DNA of 64,000 nt from Dirofilaria immitis (lineage: Eukaryota; Nematoda; Chromadorea; Rhabditida; Onchocercidae): contig JAKNDB010000107.1 of assembly GCA_024305405.1 (NCBI GenBank), positions 186,001-250,000 of the forward strand, given 5' to 3'. The notes beneath the pieces were generated by a model. It was not told the origin of the DNA. It ran no database searches and saw only the letters and a list, made by a program, of their open reading frames with translations. Of this stretch, positions 38,435 through 51,200 are shown piece by piece. Made by a program: the position numbers and the translations under genes. The stretch's first letter is position 1; each line of letters starts with the position of its first letter.

Positions 38435-39616
38435 ATTTATTAATTATCAAAATGATATTCGCAAAAAAAAAGTACCATTATTTGCGAATTGTAGAAGATG
38501 AATTATAGAAGAGAGTTTGTTTTGATTGTTAATCTCAAATAATATAATAAATCAAAGAAATTAATTTTCTCATATAGAAATAAATTTTAGGATATTGAAA
38601 TGTCTATCAGATGAAAATGGTGCTCTTTCTTTTTTTTTTTTTTTTTAAAGTACTACTACGAATTTTACTATTTTATAGATTGATTAGTACTTGATGATAA
38701 ATAAATGATATGATTATAATTTTAATGTGGATAATTTATGAAATATGTTTAGAAGCGAAATTTATCAATTCCATACAATAATATAGATAAAGTTCATCGA
38801 TCAAAAAATGAGATGAATTGAATCGAAAGAAAAATTTTGATAGATTAATTTATAAGTTGCTAAAATGAATTTATATTTAATCCAATTTTAATTAATGAAT
38901 TATTGTAATAGATAGTCATATTAAAAAATGATTCTTGGAATTCTATCATTTCATGGATTCATGAAACTCAACAGAATCATTTCCATCTAACGCCGTTACT
39001 TAACAAAAAAACCAAGAGGAATACATGGCATAGCAATAAAGAAAGATGAAATGAACAAGTTGGTTAATGGGTGAAGAATACTCGAGTATTAAATTAATTA
39101 CTGTAAAAGAATTCATTATAGAAGTAATTCGTTATATACAACAGTAGCAGGAACAGCAGCAGATTGGCCAGAGGCGGCCCGATAAAAGAGCGTCTTATCG
39201 ACTGTCTTCGAGATCGGCTTCAAGACTATCTCTTCTCTTATCTTTTATCCATTTTTAAAAATGGAAAATGTATGAATGCAACAACCAATATAACATACAT
39301 CAATAATTTCAATGAAAATGGACGGACATTATGTTTTGAATGAAATAAAAATAAAATAAAATATATTAGCATAAGAAGAAGACTAATGACAATTTAAAAA
39401 AAAAGGATATTTTTCTTCTTTCAAAACTCAAATTTGAGAATAATTTTTCATGAAACTTATTGATATACCGCATTCGTTATTTCGTTTACAGTATACCATC
39501 TTTTCTTATAAAATACTGTATATCGGCAATACTGTATATTACTTAGATACATCTGAGTTTCATAAGCGATTGATTACATCAATGTATCATCATCAATATT
39601 CAAAAATATGAACAGA

Positions 39617-39764
39617 TAGATATTTCGCTTGTCTATCAAAATGTTATATGTATATATCATTTGTTAATAATTACTGATAAATGATAAGTATAGATATTTC
39701 GCTTGTCTATCAAAATGTTATATGTATATATCATTTGTTAATAATTACTGATAAATGATAAGTA
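39617..39764. repeat. tandem duplication, 74-bp unit, two copies
   Basis: The segment starting TAGATATTTCGCTTGTCTAT at 39617 is repeated at 39691 with no obvious difference over its 74 bp. It includes TTGTTAATAATTACTGATAA. Confidence 0.95.
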
Positions 39765-40521
39765 TTGATAATCGTCATTGAAATATATTTATATGTTTCT
39801 TAAAAAAGAAACATCGTAAATTAAAGAAATGCAAAAAATCTGTAAATGTAGGAAAGAATTGATAAATGGCAATATATATAATCCATTAGAAGAAGATGTA
39901 TAGCCGTTCAAAAAAAAGGGTAAAGTTCAAATAATGCTTTATATTTAATACAAACTAATATCTGTTAGTATCAAGAATATAAATTATACTTAATATTTTC
40001 CGGTAATAATGATAGCTTGAATGAATTCAATTCTGGTGATTTCATTCTCGAGAAAATTAGACAAACAAAACTATTTAATGTTGTTATGAAAACAAAAAAA
40101 TCAATCGATCATTATAAACAGTTTATTGAGGAGTCGGGCAAATTTAAAAGGAAGTAAAATGGTACTATTACTGGTTAGATTAGGCAAGAAGGAGACGAGA
40201 TGAGTTGAGCAATGCGAGAAATGAGAAGGAGAAGGATCTATTCGACGATGCAATTCGGGACTGCTGGCAAGCAAGCTCGAAATATTTTCTGAAAAGTGTG
40301 TGTAAAGTTTGAGTGGAAGGAAGAGGAGTTGGAAGGAATGGTAGGCAAGATGGACTAGGCTATTGCTAGCATTGAAAGAGGCCAAAAGGTTGGCGAGAGA
40401 GTTTAGACCTATTTAGTAGTCATTTATTTATGCCTCTCTTCATTCGGTCGCTTCTTCAACAATTGCCTGTCCTCTCTTCCATTTGCGTGCTCTTTTCCTG
40501 TTGTCTAAGTTAAGCATCCTC

Positions 40522-40575
40522 TGACCGACCGACCAACCGATCAACCAACCGACCGACCAACCAACCGACCAACTG
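40522..40575. repeat. CCGA/CCAA tetranucleotide repeat
   Basis: About 13 tetramers alternating CCGA, CCAA and TCAA, lying about 65 bp from the tRNA-like element. Confidence 0.85.
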
Positions 40576-40639
40576 TCATTCCAATCCATTCAACAACTCA
40601 TGCCATCATCTATATCATCCAGAATATGCATATTTACAT

Positions 40640-40717
40640 ACTGCCTACCGGATTCGAACCACGAGGCTCTGGGCACCTATTCGCAGCATCGTCATGCTCC
40701 CGACGCTTCACCGGGAT
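40640..40717 (-). mobile_element. tRNA-like / SINE-like element with perfect B box
   Basis: On the minus strand GGTTCGAATCC at 40660-40650 is a perfect RNA polymerase III B box. About 45 nt before it lies a weak A-box-like GGTGAAGCGTCGGG, and between them AGCATGACGATGCT forms a five-pair hairpin at 40685-40698. The T-stem pairs only three of five positions and no seven-pair acceptor stem closes the structure, so it is not a working tRNA gene. A tRNA-derived SINE head or a decayed tRNA fits. It lies in a GC-richer island with tetranucleotide repeats on both sides. Confidence 0.4.
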
Positions 40718-40944
40718 AGATGAATGGATGGATGGATAGATGGAGCGCAGCTATAATTTCTGTTCTGTTTTCATTCCCGCTTCTTCTTCTCATCTTCTAT
40801 TATCGGCCTCACTGCAATCTAGGCATCTTCAAACAGCAGCACTTTGTTGAAATTCAAACTTCGTTCATTATTTTTGGGAGAATAAACTCTAAGCTCTCCT
40901 CGTCACACTCGCAACTTTAGAATGTTTGATAAGAATTCTGAGGA

Positions 40945-41020
40945 CATCGTCATCGTCATCGTCGTCATCGTCATCGTCTTCATCGTCGTTGTCGTCGTCG
41001 TCGTCGTCGTCGTCATCATT
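40945..41020. repeat. (CGT/CAT)n compound microsatellite
   Basis: Mixed CGT and CAT triplets, ending in about eight pure GTC units. The CpG density is strikingly high for this genome. Confidence 0.9.
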
Positions 41021-41097
41021 GTAGAAATGGTCATCCTCTTTCCTTCCCATTTCCCATATCTAACATAATTTTAGTCATTTTTATTTCAAACTTATGC

Positions 41098-41170
41098 ACA
41101 TATCCATACACACACATCCACACACATACATATACACATATATATATATACACAACACGTACACACACAT
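41098..41170. repeat. (CA)n-rich / (TA)n tract
   Basis: Interrupted CA dinucleotides with ATATATATA in the centre, purine-poor and likely unstable. No gene association. Confidence 0.85.
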
Positions 41171-42318
41171 ACTATGTATGGAAATGATATAAATTGGGAG
41201 AAAAAATGGTCCTGATGAGGCTAAGTAATGTTTTATTCTCGAATAAAGTCATCTATTGTTATCCTCAATCCATCAATCTTTCCCAGTAACAGCAGAATAA
41301 TTGATGATCATCGGGTTGTAGTATCATGATGATAAGATTACAATCTCAGGTAGTTTTGATACAATTTCGAGAACGAGAAAGGATGATTGAGCTATTTTTG
41401 ATTCCATTAATTGTTTCTTTTGAATCATCCATTGATCAATATTTTAAAAGGAAATATCTGAATGCAATAAAACTATCAAAAAAATGCTTCACATACGAAA
41501 GATTCACCTGTTCAGTGATGTTTTTTATTTTGAAACTAATAATATGAATCATTGAAGTAACATAATATCACTGAAGATAATAACAATAATATCATCATTA
41601 TCAATGAAAAAGATTAAAGTACTTAGGAAAGGTATTTTTTTGCATCAATTTTTTTCAATTTTATACTTAGAAAATAATTTAAAATAACTTTTAATTGTTA
41701 AATAAGTATAAATTATCATATCAATAAACTGTTATATCAATAAATAAGCATAAGTTATCATGTCAACAAAATTATCATATCAAAATTATTTTGACATTTA
41801 AATATGTAATGATACATAATTTAAATTGCTTATCTCTTTATTTACATAATTTAGATTAGATCAACTATAACTAATTATTGATACTGAATTATCTAATTCA
41901 AATAATTTTTTAATTTAATACAAAAACTACTGATCAAATGAATTATAAGTATCGGATATTTTGGATATCAAATATATATATTTTTAATTTTAATTATCAG
42001 TTATTATCGTATACTATGAAGTGCTTAACATTATGATTATAAATGATAATTGAAATGTGATATGCAAATGTATTAACTAATCTACATTAAATATGTATAC
42101 TGAACTTTTTAGTTATTGATAAGTGATAATAAATCTAAATATAGAAGTGAGACAAAGAGTAGTCTATTTTATGTTTGAAATGGATTATTAAGATTGAGCA
42201 AAGTTATTTCGATTAATTTTTGAAATATATCAAACAATTTTATTAGAATTGATAACATATTAAACAAATGAGTTGCGCAGTAATGGAGGATAAAAGATAA
42301 TGATATGGTAATGAATGA

Positions 42319-42345
42319 TATGATGATGATGATGATGATGATGAC

Positions 42346-42393
<48 letters not shown>
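42319..42393. repeat. (ATG)n / (CAT)n microsatellite
   Basis: About 24 ATG triplets with a single GAC interruption. Minus-strand poly-Ser and poly-His frames across it are repeat-derived. Confidence 0.95.
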
Positions 42394-44988
42394 ACGATAT
42401 TGAAAAAGTTAAATAAATAGGATTGATAGGTGAAGCACACATTGAATTCGTCTGTTAGATAAAATTAAAATGATGCAGATGCTTTCTTATGTTTTTCAAT
42501 CATATCGTAAGAATGATATGGAAGATTCAAAAGTACCAACCAATTGAAGCATAATTATTGCAACATAACTGCAATTGGAAACATATGGTAAGCAAAAAAA
42601 ATCCAAAAATATCAAGATCGAACAATTTAAAAATGTTTTCTAGTAAATTACGTTTAAATTGATAATGATAATGTCTTCTAGTAAATTATGTTTAAATTGA
42701 TAATGATAATGGAATGATTAAAATGGAGTAGTATTGATAAAGTAAAAGATAATAAATATATCATAAAGTGTTTTATTTTTAAATTATTTTAGAAAAATTA
42801 AATTTCTTAAAAATTTTTTTCATCACAATGAAACATTCAATGATTAATTTATTGTTTAGTAAACGAATGTAAACAATTTTAAAATAAAATATAATATTTT
42901 GAAAACATTGTTTTCCTTTAGTATAGAACCAACCATATGTAATGTCATTTAATTATTTATTAATTATAGCTTCACATTTATGAACTTTAAGTTCAAACTT
43001 TTTTCTCTGTTCAATAGATCTTAATATTATAGGACAAATTTTCTAGATACTCATATTTATATTGGCAAAAATTTTTTTGCTATTTGCTAATAAGAGAATA
43101 AAAAATTAATATCGAGAGTAAGAAGAAATGCCTAATTTAGAGCATAGCTTTTGCTAAATTGAAATATATTTATATATGTTTATGATCTTGACCATTCCCG
43201 AAAACTTAACCTGATAATACGGGGAGATGAAAATTAGCGGACTGAAAAGTTTTTGTTAAATGTATGTTAACAAGCTAAAAAAAGATATCATAATATGTAT
43301 CAAGATGGAGATTAGACTGCCCAAATTTTTGGCAGCCGGAAAAAGCTGAACATGATAAAACTCGGTATTGATAATTTGATGATTGATATTGATAAATTAT
43401 TATTTTGGAAAGTAGATGGGTGACGCACTCAGCTGCTTCGACTGTAGTTACTGATCAGTTTGGTTTTGAAAGACTATTTCTGTTAACAGTATTGAATCAT
43501 ATCATGTTTCTTGCAGTGAAGGTAAGCGATCGATGATATTACAATACTTCTGGATAGTCTATTAAAAGTGATATAATTGTTTATCAAATGAAACTAACTA
43601 CTTACCTGAAACAATCGTTATCCAATTAATTAGATTAGATGAAATATGAAATAGTCGTTTATCGTTTATTCATATAATAATAGTTTTATCGTATAAGTTA
43701 TAGCCCATTTATCAATTAAAAATAAACTTATTGAAATCGTAAGAGAAAACTTATTGAGCATTAATTAGCTGATCGAAATTAATGTATTATTAGAAAGGTT
43801 GTTCAGATGAATTCAAAAGGAATTACCGAATTGAACATGTTTTTATGAAACATAAAATATTAACTATTTCTAATCCTCTCTTCATTCTTTTAAATTTTCA
43901 ATTTCTTCAAATAAATAATTGCTTAGCTATAATTCATGTAACTCTGTTTTGGATATTTATTTCAATGAGGCTAAAATTGACCAAAATCAACGGCCAACTG
44001 ATAAGCTCTTATCACAAGACTTATGCGTTCATTTTAAGATTATTTGATAACTTAAATGCTCTTTTCTATATGTAAAACTATCCATGTTAAAATATTACAA
44101 CCTGCCAAATCATTCAGTAATAGATGTATCATAAGCCGGAATATGTTACATGAATTGTAAACAGCACAATTTTGATCTTCAAAATCGTTGATTCATTTTA
44201 ATCACAAATACTTGATTTAATGATCTAATTCTAAGTTGGTACATTATAAATTTTATAACACAGATGAAATCATTCAGTTAAAAGTTGGTTTGGATAAAAT
44301 TGACGAATTATTAGTTGAAGAAAGCGAAATCATATAAAAAATAACATGATGATAATTTTTCTATTCTAATTGCTTTTTTTTCATTTCTATATATATTAAG
44401 AACAAATACTGAAGCCTAATTTTTATCAAAATAGTTTTTATAATCAAAGTTAATTTGGAAATTCTCAGCACGCTTATTATGAATTAAGCTTAAATTATCT
44501 CCTTGTATTATCCTTCAGAAGTTTATGGCACTCACTACTTATTGATATTATGAATTAAAAATATATTTGAAAAACTATTATTTTTTGATAAGAAAATGTA
44601 AAAAATAAGTAGAATTAACTATTCTTTCTAAGATTAATCATTTTCGATAGCAAAAAGTTACTTAAAAGGCTTTTTAAAAATGTGTGATAAATGAAATTTT
44701 ATCAGTTTAATTCTCTTCGAATATACAAGTTTATGTAAACAATGTTTTTTTTCATCTGTAATAATATTTAACAATCAAGCGAAGAAAAGCGAAATCAATG
44801 AGATCAGATATTTCAAACATGAGATCGAGGATACAAAACAATATACAAAAAATTTCGGAATATAATGACCATTATTAACACAGAAATCAATATTGATGAA
44901 CAAAAGTATCGAATGGATCGATCACCTCTTATTATGATGTTGCAAAAAATAATAGTTTAACAAAAAGATTACAGACTTTTGTCGGGCT

Positions 44989-47274
44989 TCAATCAAGGAC
45001 GTTTTCTGCATTAGTTCTTCTTTGAAATCTGTAAGGCACCTAAAAATAACATTATTCAATGAAAATTAGTGTTTTTCAATTGGAAAAATCACAAGTAATT
45101 TCGACTTCGAAAGAATTAATGAAAAAGTTCGTAGCCAAGATTACCCGACTGTAGCAATACGCTAATAGACGATTAGTATGCACATCATATTGATCGCGCT
45201 GTCGCTTCTTTTGTCTTGAAATTCTCTGGTTTTATAAATACGTCTGCAAAATATTTTTAAGAAATTTTAAGAAAAACAATAACACGACACACATTTTATT
45301 TGATAAATTACAATATCTTCACCTGATTGTTTCTTGCTTCATTGCCTGAGGCGGAAATGCGTGAATTTCCCGATCCATTAATCTAAGCACTTGGACAGCA
45401 TTTCGATTTACCATATGTCCAGCAAGTAACTGTTTTGCAATTTTACGTTTTGTAGTTGCAAGTTCTTTACGACACGCAGATGCTTCTTGAATAAGAATTT
45501 GGCGTTCAGTACTTCGCTTTATAAATGCTTCTTTTCGTTTTTGTTGTATTTGCTAAAAATATATTACTGAAAGAATTTTTTATTTAAAAACTGCGGAATT
45601 TAATGTTATAACAAAATTGCATTGTAGTAAAAAGTACAACAATAAAAACTGTTTCTTTTAAATTGACAATAATTTATTGATAAAGCAACTAAACTTGGAC
45701 CTCCCTTTGTATAGTAAGATTCACTTTTCAATAAAAATCAATATTTTTATATTAAATGAGCTCTGTACTGATTCCGACTGTTTTTAAAAATATAACCTAC
45801 ATTAAGCGGTGGAGGTACTGATGATTTCGTCTCGCCATTTCTGTCAATAAATGACCAAAATTTACTCAGAGTTGTTGATTCTGTCTTCTCGAAATTATTT
45901 TGTGGTAATTTGGCATTCAAACACAACTGTGCTCTGTTTGTTTCATTGCTTAATGGATTAATAGAGTGCTCACTAGATATCACGGACTGCAAAACAAGTA
46001 AAAAAATTTCTTTGAAAAAAAAGAGTTTAAATGATTAGAGACTGTTAAATTCAGCTGATCTAGCTTGATTATAATGCTTGTTTTGTCCGACCGAAAACTG
46101 GTATAAAAGTTTCGAAGCTTTTGAAATTTGTAGAGTATTTAACATCGAAGAAAATGAAAGCCAAACAAAATGAATCAATTAAAAAATAAATTAAGGAAAA
46201 CTATCTTATAACTGAGTCAATTTTTTTATTTTTGATTTTGAACTTTATTTTTACTAGTTAGTTAGACAAAAAGAACTTTGAAGAACTTAAAATAAAAGGA
46301 TGTAAATAAACTAACATGTTGTAAATTTATTTTGCCACTATTTTCAGAAATATTTGCATTTTGCACAGTAGGAGCAGAGCAATCTGTATGCTCGATGACA
46401 TTTTTGGAAGCAGAAATTTTTTTCGATGTTTTCTAATATTGTTCATAACTAATGAAGCAGTTTGCTCTTCGTGTGAAGACGGAATGGAATTAATGGAATT
46501 AGCATTTTTGCCATTTTTCAGTAAATCCTGAAAAATAATTATCGCAAACGTTTTGGAAATTAATCACTTGATAATATTTGACCCCAAACTTCAACAAATA
46601 TTTCGCTTAAAATAGCGAAAGAGAAGCAGCTAGTGTCTCTATAGAAGCAAGATATTCTGTTGCATTTTTTAAAATTCTTTTGAACATATTAAAAGCATAC
46701 TTCGTGTGTCTTATCCACAAAAGGCACATCATGATCCAGATATGAGCAGTGTGACCTAAATGCGATAATAAAAACACAATATGAGAGATCATATATTCGA
46801 CAATGAGAAAAGCTGTTTAAATATTAAAAATTACACTTCTGAAAAGTAAATTTCAAGATAAAATAGAAATATTCATATAATTATATTTGGATATATTCAT
46901 TTAAAAACAAAATCAAACTATTGAATAAATTGACGAGAGAACATCATTTATATAATCTTACGTAATTTTGCTTTTTTAAAAATTTATTAAATAAAATCAA
47001 TCATATATAGATATGAAAATAGTACGGCAATTATGTATTTCCAACGACTAATAAATAAGTATAGTTTAATAATGTAAAATGAATATATTTCATACGAATT
47101 TCGCTTCCTCCTTTCGATAAGTTCTTTGCTAAGTAAGGCCGCAAGTCTTGCTTCGGCCGTAATTCGTCGTTTCCGTTCCGTCAATACATTCTGCTGTTCA
47201 GCCAGGTAAAGCTGCCGAAGTTTACGATTATCCGCCATCAAATGGGCAATCAAATCATCTTCTTCAGTACGCAT
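44989..47274 (-). CDS. coiled-coil protein of unknown family (7 exons)
   Basis: I do not recognise the family. Exons: 47274-47096, 46755-46701, 46527-46316, 45986-45801, 45552-45323, 45223-45145 and 45039-44989; every junction agrees in phase, about 330 aa. The N-terminus (MRTEEDDLIAHLMADNRKLR, then a Glu/Arg/Leu-rich stretch to residue ~60) and the fifth exon (QIQQKRKEAFIKRSTERQ..LATTKRKIAKQLL) are helical, charged and heptad-like, so coiled coils are predicted at both ends. The middle is Ser/Asn-rich and probably disordered. The C-terminus is basic (ISRQKKRQRDQ). The third exon is one base short: its frame changes inside a seven-A run (46417-46423 on the plus strand), and one more base restores both phase and a sensible sequence. 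Exon 6 uses the second of two adjacent AG acceptors. N- and C-terminal coiled coils with a basic tail are seen in cytoskeletal and chromosome-cohesion proteins, but that is only a guess. Confidence 0.75.
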
Positions 47275-48264
47275 TGAGATTCTTAAATGACCTGTTTACT
47301 TAATAACAGGTTGACCTGTTTATTTAATAACAAGTTGACGACACCTGCATAATAGACTGATCTTGTCAGTAACACATAGAGACCACTACATATAAGAGAA
47401 AGCAGATTATCATATATTACTGGGTGAGTAGGAAGGAACAAGAATACCACATAGAGTGTATGGAAGTTCAAAATGCTAAGAGTGAAGAAGGTAAATAAAA
47501 GACTCTATGAAAAAAGTAGAAGCAGAGAATAGAATAATACTACAGCCAACTAGCAGCAGAGAATAAAAAAACAAGAGAATAAAGATAGCAGACATTAAAG
47601 TCATAACGACACAGAGGCACCTGCCCTTTTCGCCAGACTAATCGTTGGAACATGTAGTGCGGTTTGGAGTCAAATTGCGGAAGAGGCTTTGGATATCCGG
47701 TAATTGTGGAGGATTTATTATTGTTGCTATTTGGTTCGAGTAATCATTTTTAACTCCCAATTAGAGAAATAAGTTGTAAATAGAAGCGAAGTTTCTTAAT
47801 ATATCGATTTCAGCATATTTTTCAATATGTAAATTATTGCCACAATTAAAATTTGTTTTTATTATAATAGCATTTTAATTGTTACTGTTATAATAAAAAT
47901 AAGACTTTTGTTCTTTTTCTTGTTTCTTAATTTCTTAAAAATATTTATTAATTATCGATTTTCTTACTTATTAATCTTAATAGTTTCTTACTATTTTCGT
48001 GTAATTTTATCAAGTATTTCATTCTACTGATACACTAATTCCTTATACTGATTTGTATTTTGTAATGCTTTATTGAGTTTGAGGTAAATACGAAATTCTT
48101 GACGAAAAGTACATAATCTACTTATATGATTCGCATCGACAAAACTTCTTATCAGAATGCGCATTCGAATTAATTTGAAGAAAAATGCATACCTGTCGAT
48201 AAATCTCGGATTTCTTGTTCTTAGCTTCAATTAACATTTTACAGCGCTAACTTCTTGCATCTTC
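47275..48264. promoter_or_regulatory. divergent promoter region between the coiled-coil gene and WDR70
   Basis: The two start codons are 990 bp apart on opposite strands, so this stretch must hold both promoters and leaders. Next to the coiled-coil start lie two tandem copies of a 24-bp unit (47289-47336). They create AACAGGTTGACCTGTT at 47305-47320, an inverted repeat whose AGGTTGACCT core resembles nuclear-receptor half-sites (AGGTCA/TGACCT). No TATA box is distinguishable in such AT-rich DNA. Frames in this interval are short and not called. Confidence 0.5.
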
Positions 48265-51200
48265 ATGAGTGATGTCACGAAAATGTCTGAGCAAAAAGAA
48301 GAAAAGGTAATTTTGCCATCTTTATTGCAAACTCGTTTAATCCTTAATACTTGTAGCATAATAATAGATAGCATGATTTCTGTATAATCGCTCTATATTT
48401 TATTAAAATTATTGGCTATTTTTCATTTTTTTTTCATTGGTTCTACAAAGATTAAAATGCCTGAGCAATATCTTTTTCCAGAAGGAGGAAATGGTACAAC
48501 TATGAAAAGCAGTGAAGAAACTGAAATTCGCCAACAACAGAATGCCACGAAAAAGCTCGACAGTTCAATCTCGATGCGATGATCATGGAAGCCAGGCAAG
48601 GTGCTCTCACGCGAATGACTGAAATATATGATAAAGAAATTGCCAAAGAAACGACTGACGATGATAAAGATTTTCGTCGAAAGCAACTCGAACTCAGCAA
48701 AAACCTCATCATGTTTGTTTCTTTTATCTTTCTATCCTTCTATTCATTTATTGTGCATTTGCTGTGCCATGAGCTAAAAAATTGTTTGAAAATGGGAAAT
48801 AGCAGTAACCACAAATCAATATAATCCACTGATTCTTTTGTACATTTCGTTGAACTCGGTGTATAGATTGTGTAAAATTTGAACGCTTGGAGTAAATTAT
48901 GGCAGTCGAAAATTTCTATTTTGGAGAAATATTCATTCCATTTCGATCCTTTGTCATAAAGAAAAAAGTTTCAGAAAAGCTTTATTTAATCATTTAATAG
49001 TTAGTAATACCGACAAAATGCATAGACGATGATATAATAATAATGATCATAAGATAGAAGTGTCAGTAAACATTTTTGAATAAAAATTTTTTTGTTTGGA
49101 AAACACTTTTGAATAAATTATGCTTCCCCAGTTTACCCACTTTCACTTCATTCTATTTTTCTACATTAATTTATTCCATACATTACTATAATTTAGCTGA
49201 TTATACTCTATTATGAAGTTTATTTCTTACTGTTTATTTATCTTTCTTTTTGTTAAGTAATATTTGTATATGAATCGAGCTCTCAAAAATTGAGGTGTTT
49301 AGTGTAACGATTTTGAACTTCTAATGAAATTATTTTCAGATTTCTGACGAATCGGTCGGCTCGTCTTTGTCGGCAAAACTAGCTAAGACATCAGTCGAAG
49401 GTACTCTTCGTTTGAAATTAAGTCAATAACATTATAAAACAAATTTAGCTTTGAGAACATTCATGAGTAGATTCTTAAGATACATAACAGAACTAATTTT
49501 AAATTATTGTGTTAAATTGATTCTATCTATCCAATTTAAATTCAGAAAATGACGATGATCTTGGAGAATTTTCCGTTCCCTTGCCTGAGGGCTTTTTACT
49601 AGATTCAGAAATGTTCGAAACAAAAGAGTCCAAAGATGATGATGAATTCGATGACTTAGGTGATGGAGTAAGTACTCAAAGTCGAAATATTTTTGTTTTT
49701 ATATTTAGCAACTAAAGCAATATTCTATTTTTCTTCAAATTTAATTATTTTGAAATTTTCGTTTTCCAACTTTTCTTATATTTTATATATTTGTTATTTA
49801 AAAATATATTAGCCTTATTCTTCCAGATTCCTGTCGTCGATTTAATACCTGCTTCATCAGAAGTGCGATTACGTCATGGGAAAAAACCGGTTAATTCTTT
49901 CTCGATCCATCTTGTTTTCTAGTTCTCTATAGCGGTTTTTTATGCATAATTGAACAATAAATGTCGTTTTATTTAACTTAATAAGTGTCGTTTTGATTAT
50001 TTAACTTAAGAAATTTTAGATATCGGCATTAACGTTTGATCATCAAGGAACGAAATTTGCTAGTGGTGGATATGATTACATCGTGACTCTATTTGAATTT
50101 CAGAAAATGGATTTAAGCTTACAATCATCACGTGAACTAATGCCTTGCGAAAGGTGGCTTTATCACGAGCTATTTTTCTTTTGATTTTTTTGCTTTTTTT
50201 TCGTGCTTTTTGATCCATTCAATATTGTGTTGTATAAAATTGTTTCTTTTTTAATTTTATCTCATTTTCAGTCATATCATCAATGGATTAGCATTTAGTT
50301 CGAATGGTGAAAAATTGCTAGTTGCTAGCGGTCATGCACAAATTCGTATTCTAGATCGGCAAGGTAAACAATGGGCCGAAACTGTTCGTGGTAGGTGAAT
50401 AAATAATCGTAAAATATTTTTAAATAATCAAAATAATTTTTGTTTTAAAAATTTATTTCATCGCCATATTATATGTTCTGTGTTCTATAGGTGATCAATA
50501 TTTGGTTGATTTATCTAATACCAAGGGACACACAGGATCTGTCAATGCTTGCTGTTGGCATCCAGTTATAAAAACAGAATTCTTATCATGTGCCGATGAC
50601 GGGTGAATTTTCTCATCAGAAGCATGCATTAGCGATACTTTGATTTCATTATTTTCATATTTTAATTATTCAAAATTTCTGTTTTTTTTAGTGTTATTAA
50701 ATTATATGCTTTTGCGGCCCGAAAATTATGAGAGAAAAAAGGGTTTTAAATACTGAAATCTTGTTCTACTCTTGCATATTCAAAAATAATTTTTGATTTA
50801 ATAACAGATTTTACGTTCTTATGCTAATATGAAAAAATCAAATCGAACTAATTATGAATGTTTAAAAAGTTGGGCCTAATACATAAATTAAGCGCCTACG
50901 CATATTAATTATGTTACTTTTATTTATATTATATAGGAAGATAATATTTAGTTAGCTATTTCTCTTGTTTACTTTTAATTATTTTGATCAAATTCGAAGT
51001 TTAATTATGAGATTTTTTTAATTTCAGAACACTAAGAATTTGGTCTATAGACGATTACAAAGAAATCACACACTGTATCAATAAGCAACGTAAAGTAATT
51101 AAGACGAAAAATGCTGTTGGTAAAAGAGCTATACCAACAACATGCTGCTACTCTCGAGATGGGAAATATGTTGCGGCTGGATGTAATGATGGATCTATAC

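Larger units (their letters stand above)
40100..40930. other. GC-richer island, probable inserted element
   Basis: This 0.8-kb block is much closer to balanced base composition than either flank. It includes a purine-rich 5' part (GGAAGGAAGAGGAG), a CCGA/CCAA tetranucleotide run at about 40522-40575, the tRNA-like element at 40640-40717 and GGAT tetramers around 40720-40741. Minus- and plus-strand frames of 94 and 66 codons occur but show no recognised domain. It could be an old mobile-element insertion; no target-site duplication was identified. Confidence 0.4.
31938..44988. other. 13-kb gene desert with simple repeats and GC-richer islands
   Basis: I found no complete gene. Besides the listed repeats there are several islands with clearly higher G+C than the surroundings: 33784-33903 (possible orphan exon), 34520-34745, 35540-35650, 36580-36720 and 40100-40930. 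Frames in these islands are short and lack matched splice partners, so they may be conserved non-coding elements, UTR or ncRNA exons, or old insertions. Alternating CATG/TGCA tracts occur at 34336-34382 and 35364-35430. Confidence 0.5.

Noticed and set aside
40640..40717. Functional tRNA gene
   Set aside because: The T-stem has two mismatches of five and no acceptor stem closes; only the B box is perfect, so it is called tRNA-like.
41213..41262. Hammerhead ribozyme (CTGATGAG core)
   Set aside because: The stem after CTGATGAG does not pair properly and the required CGAAA core does not follow at the right place.
42243..42442. Poly-Ser and poly-His minus-strand frames
   Set aside because: They are produced by the (ATG)n microsatellite.
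43845..44075. 76-codon plus-strand frame with hydrophobic residues
   Set aside because: AT-rich chance frame; no splice partner, motif or composition change.
46607..46792. 61-codon minus-strand frame as a separate membrane peptide
   Set aside because: Another frame of the same stretch supplies a phased 55-bp exon (46755-46701) of the coiled-coil gene; the hydrophobic frame is a shadow.
48423..48712. Minus-strand frames of 87 and 70 codons
   Set aside because: They are antisense to the second WDR70 exon.
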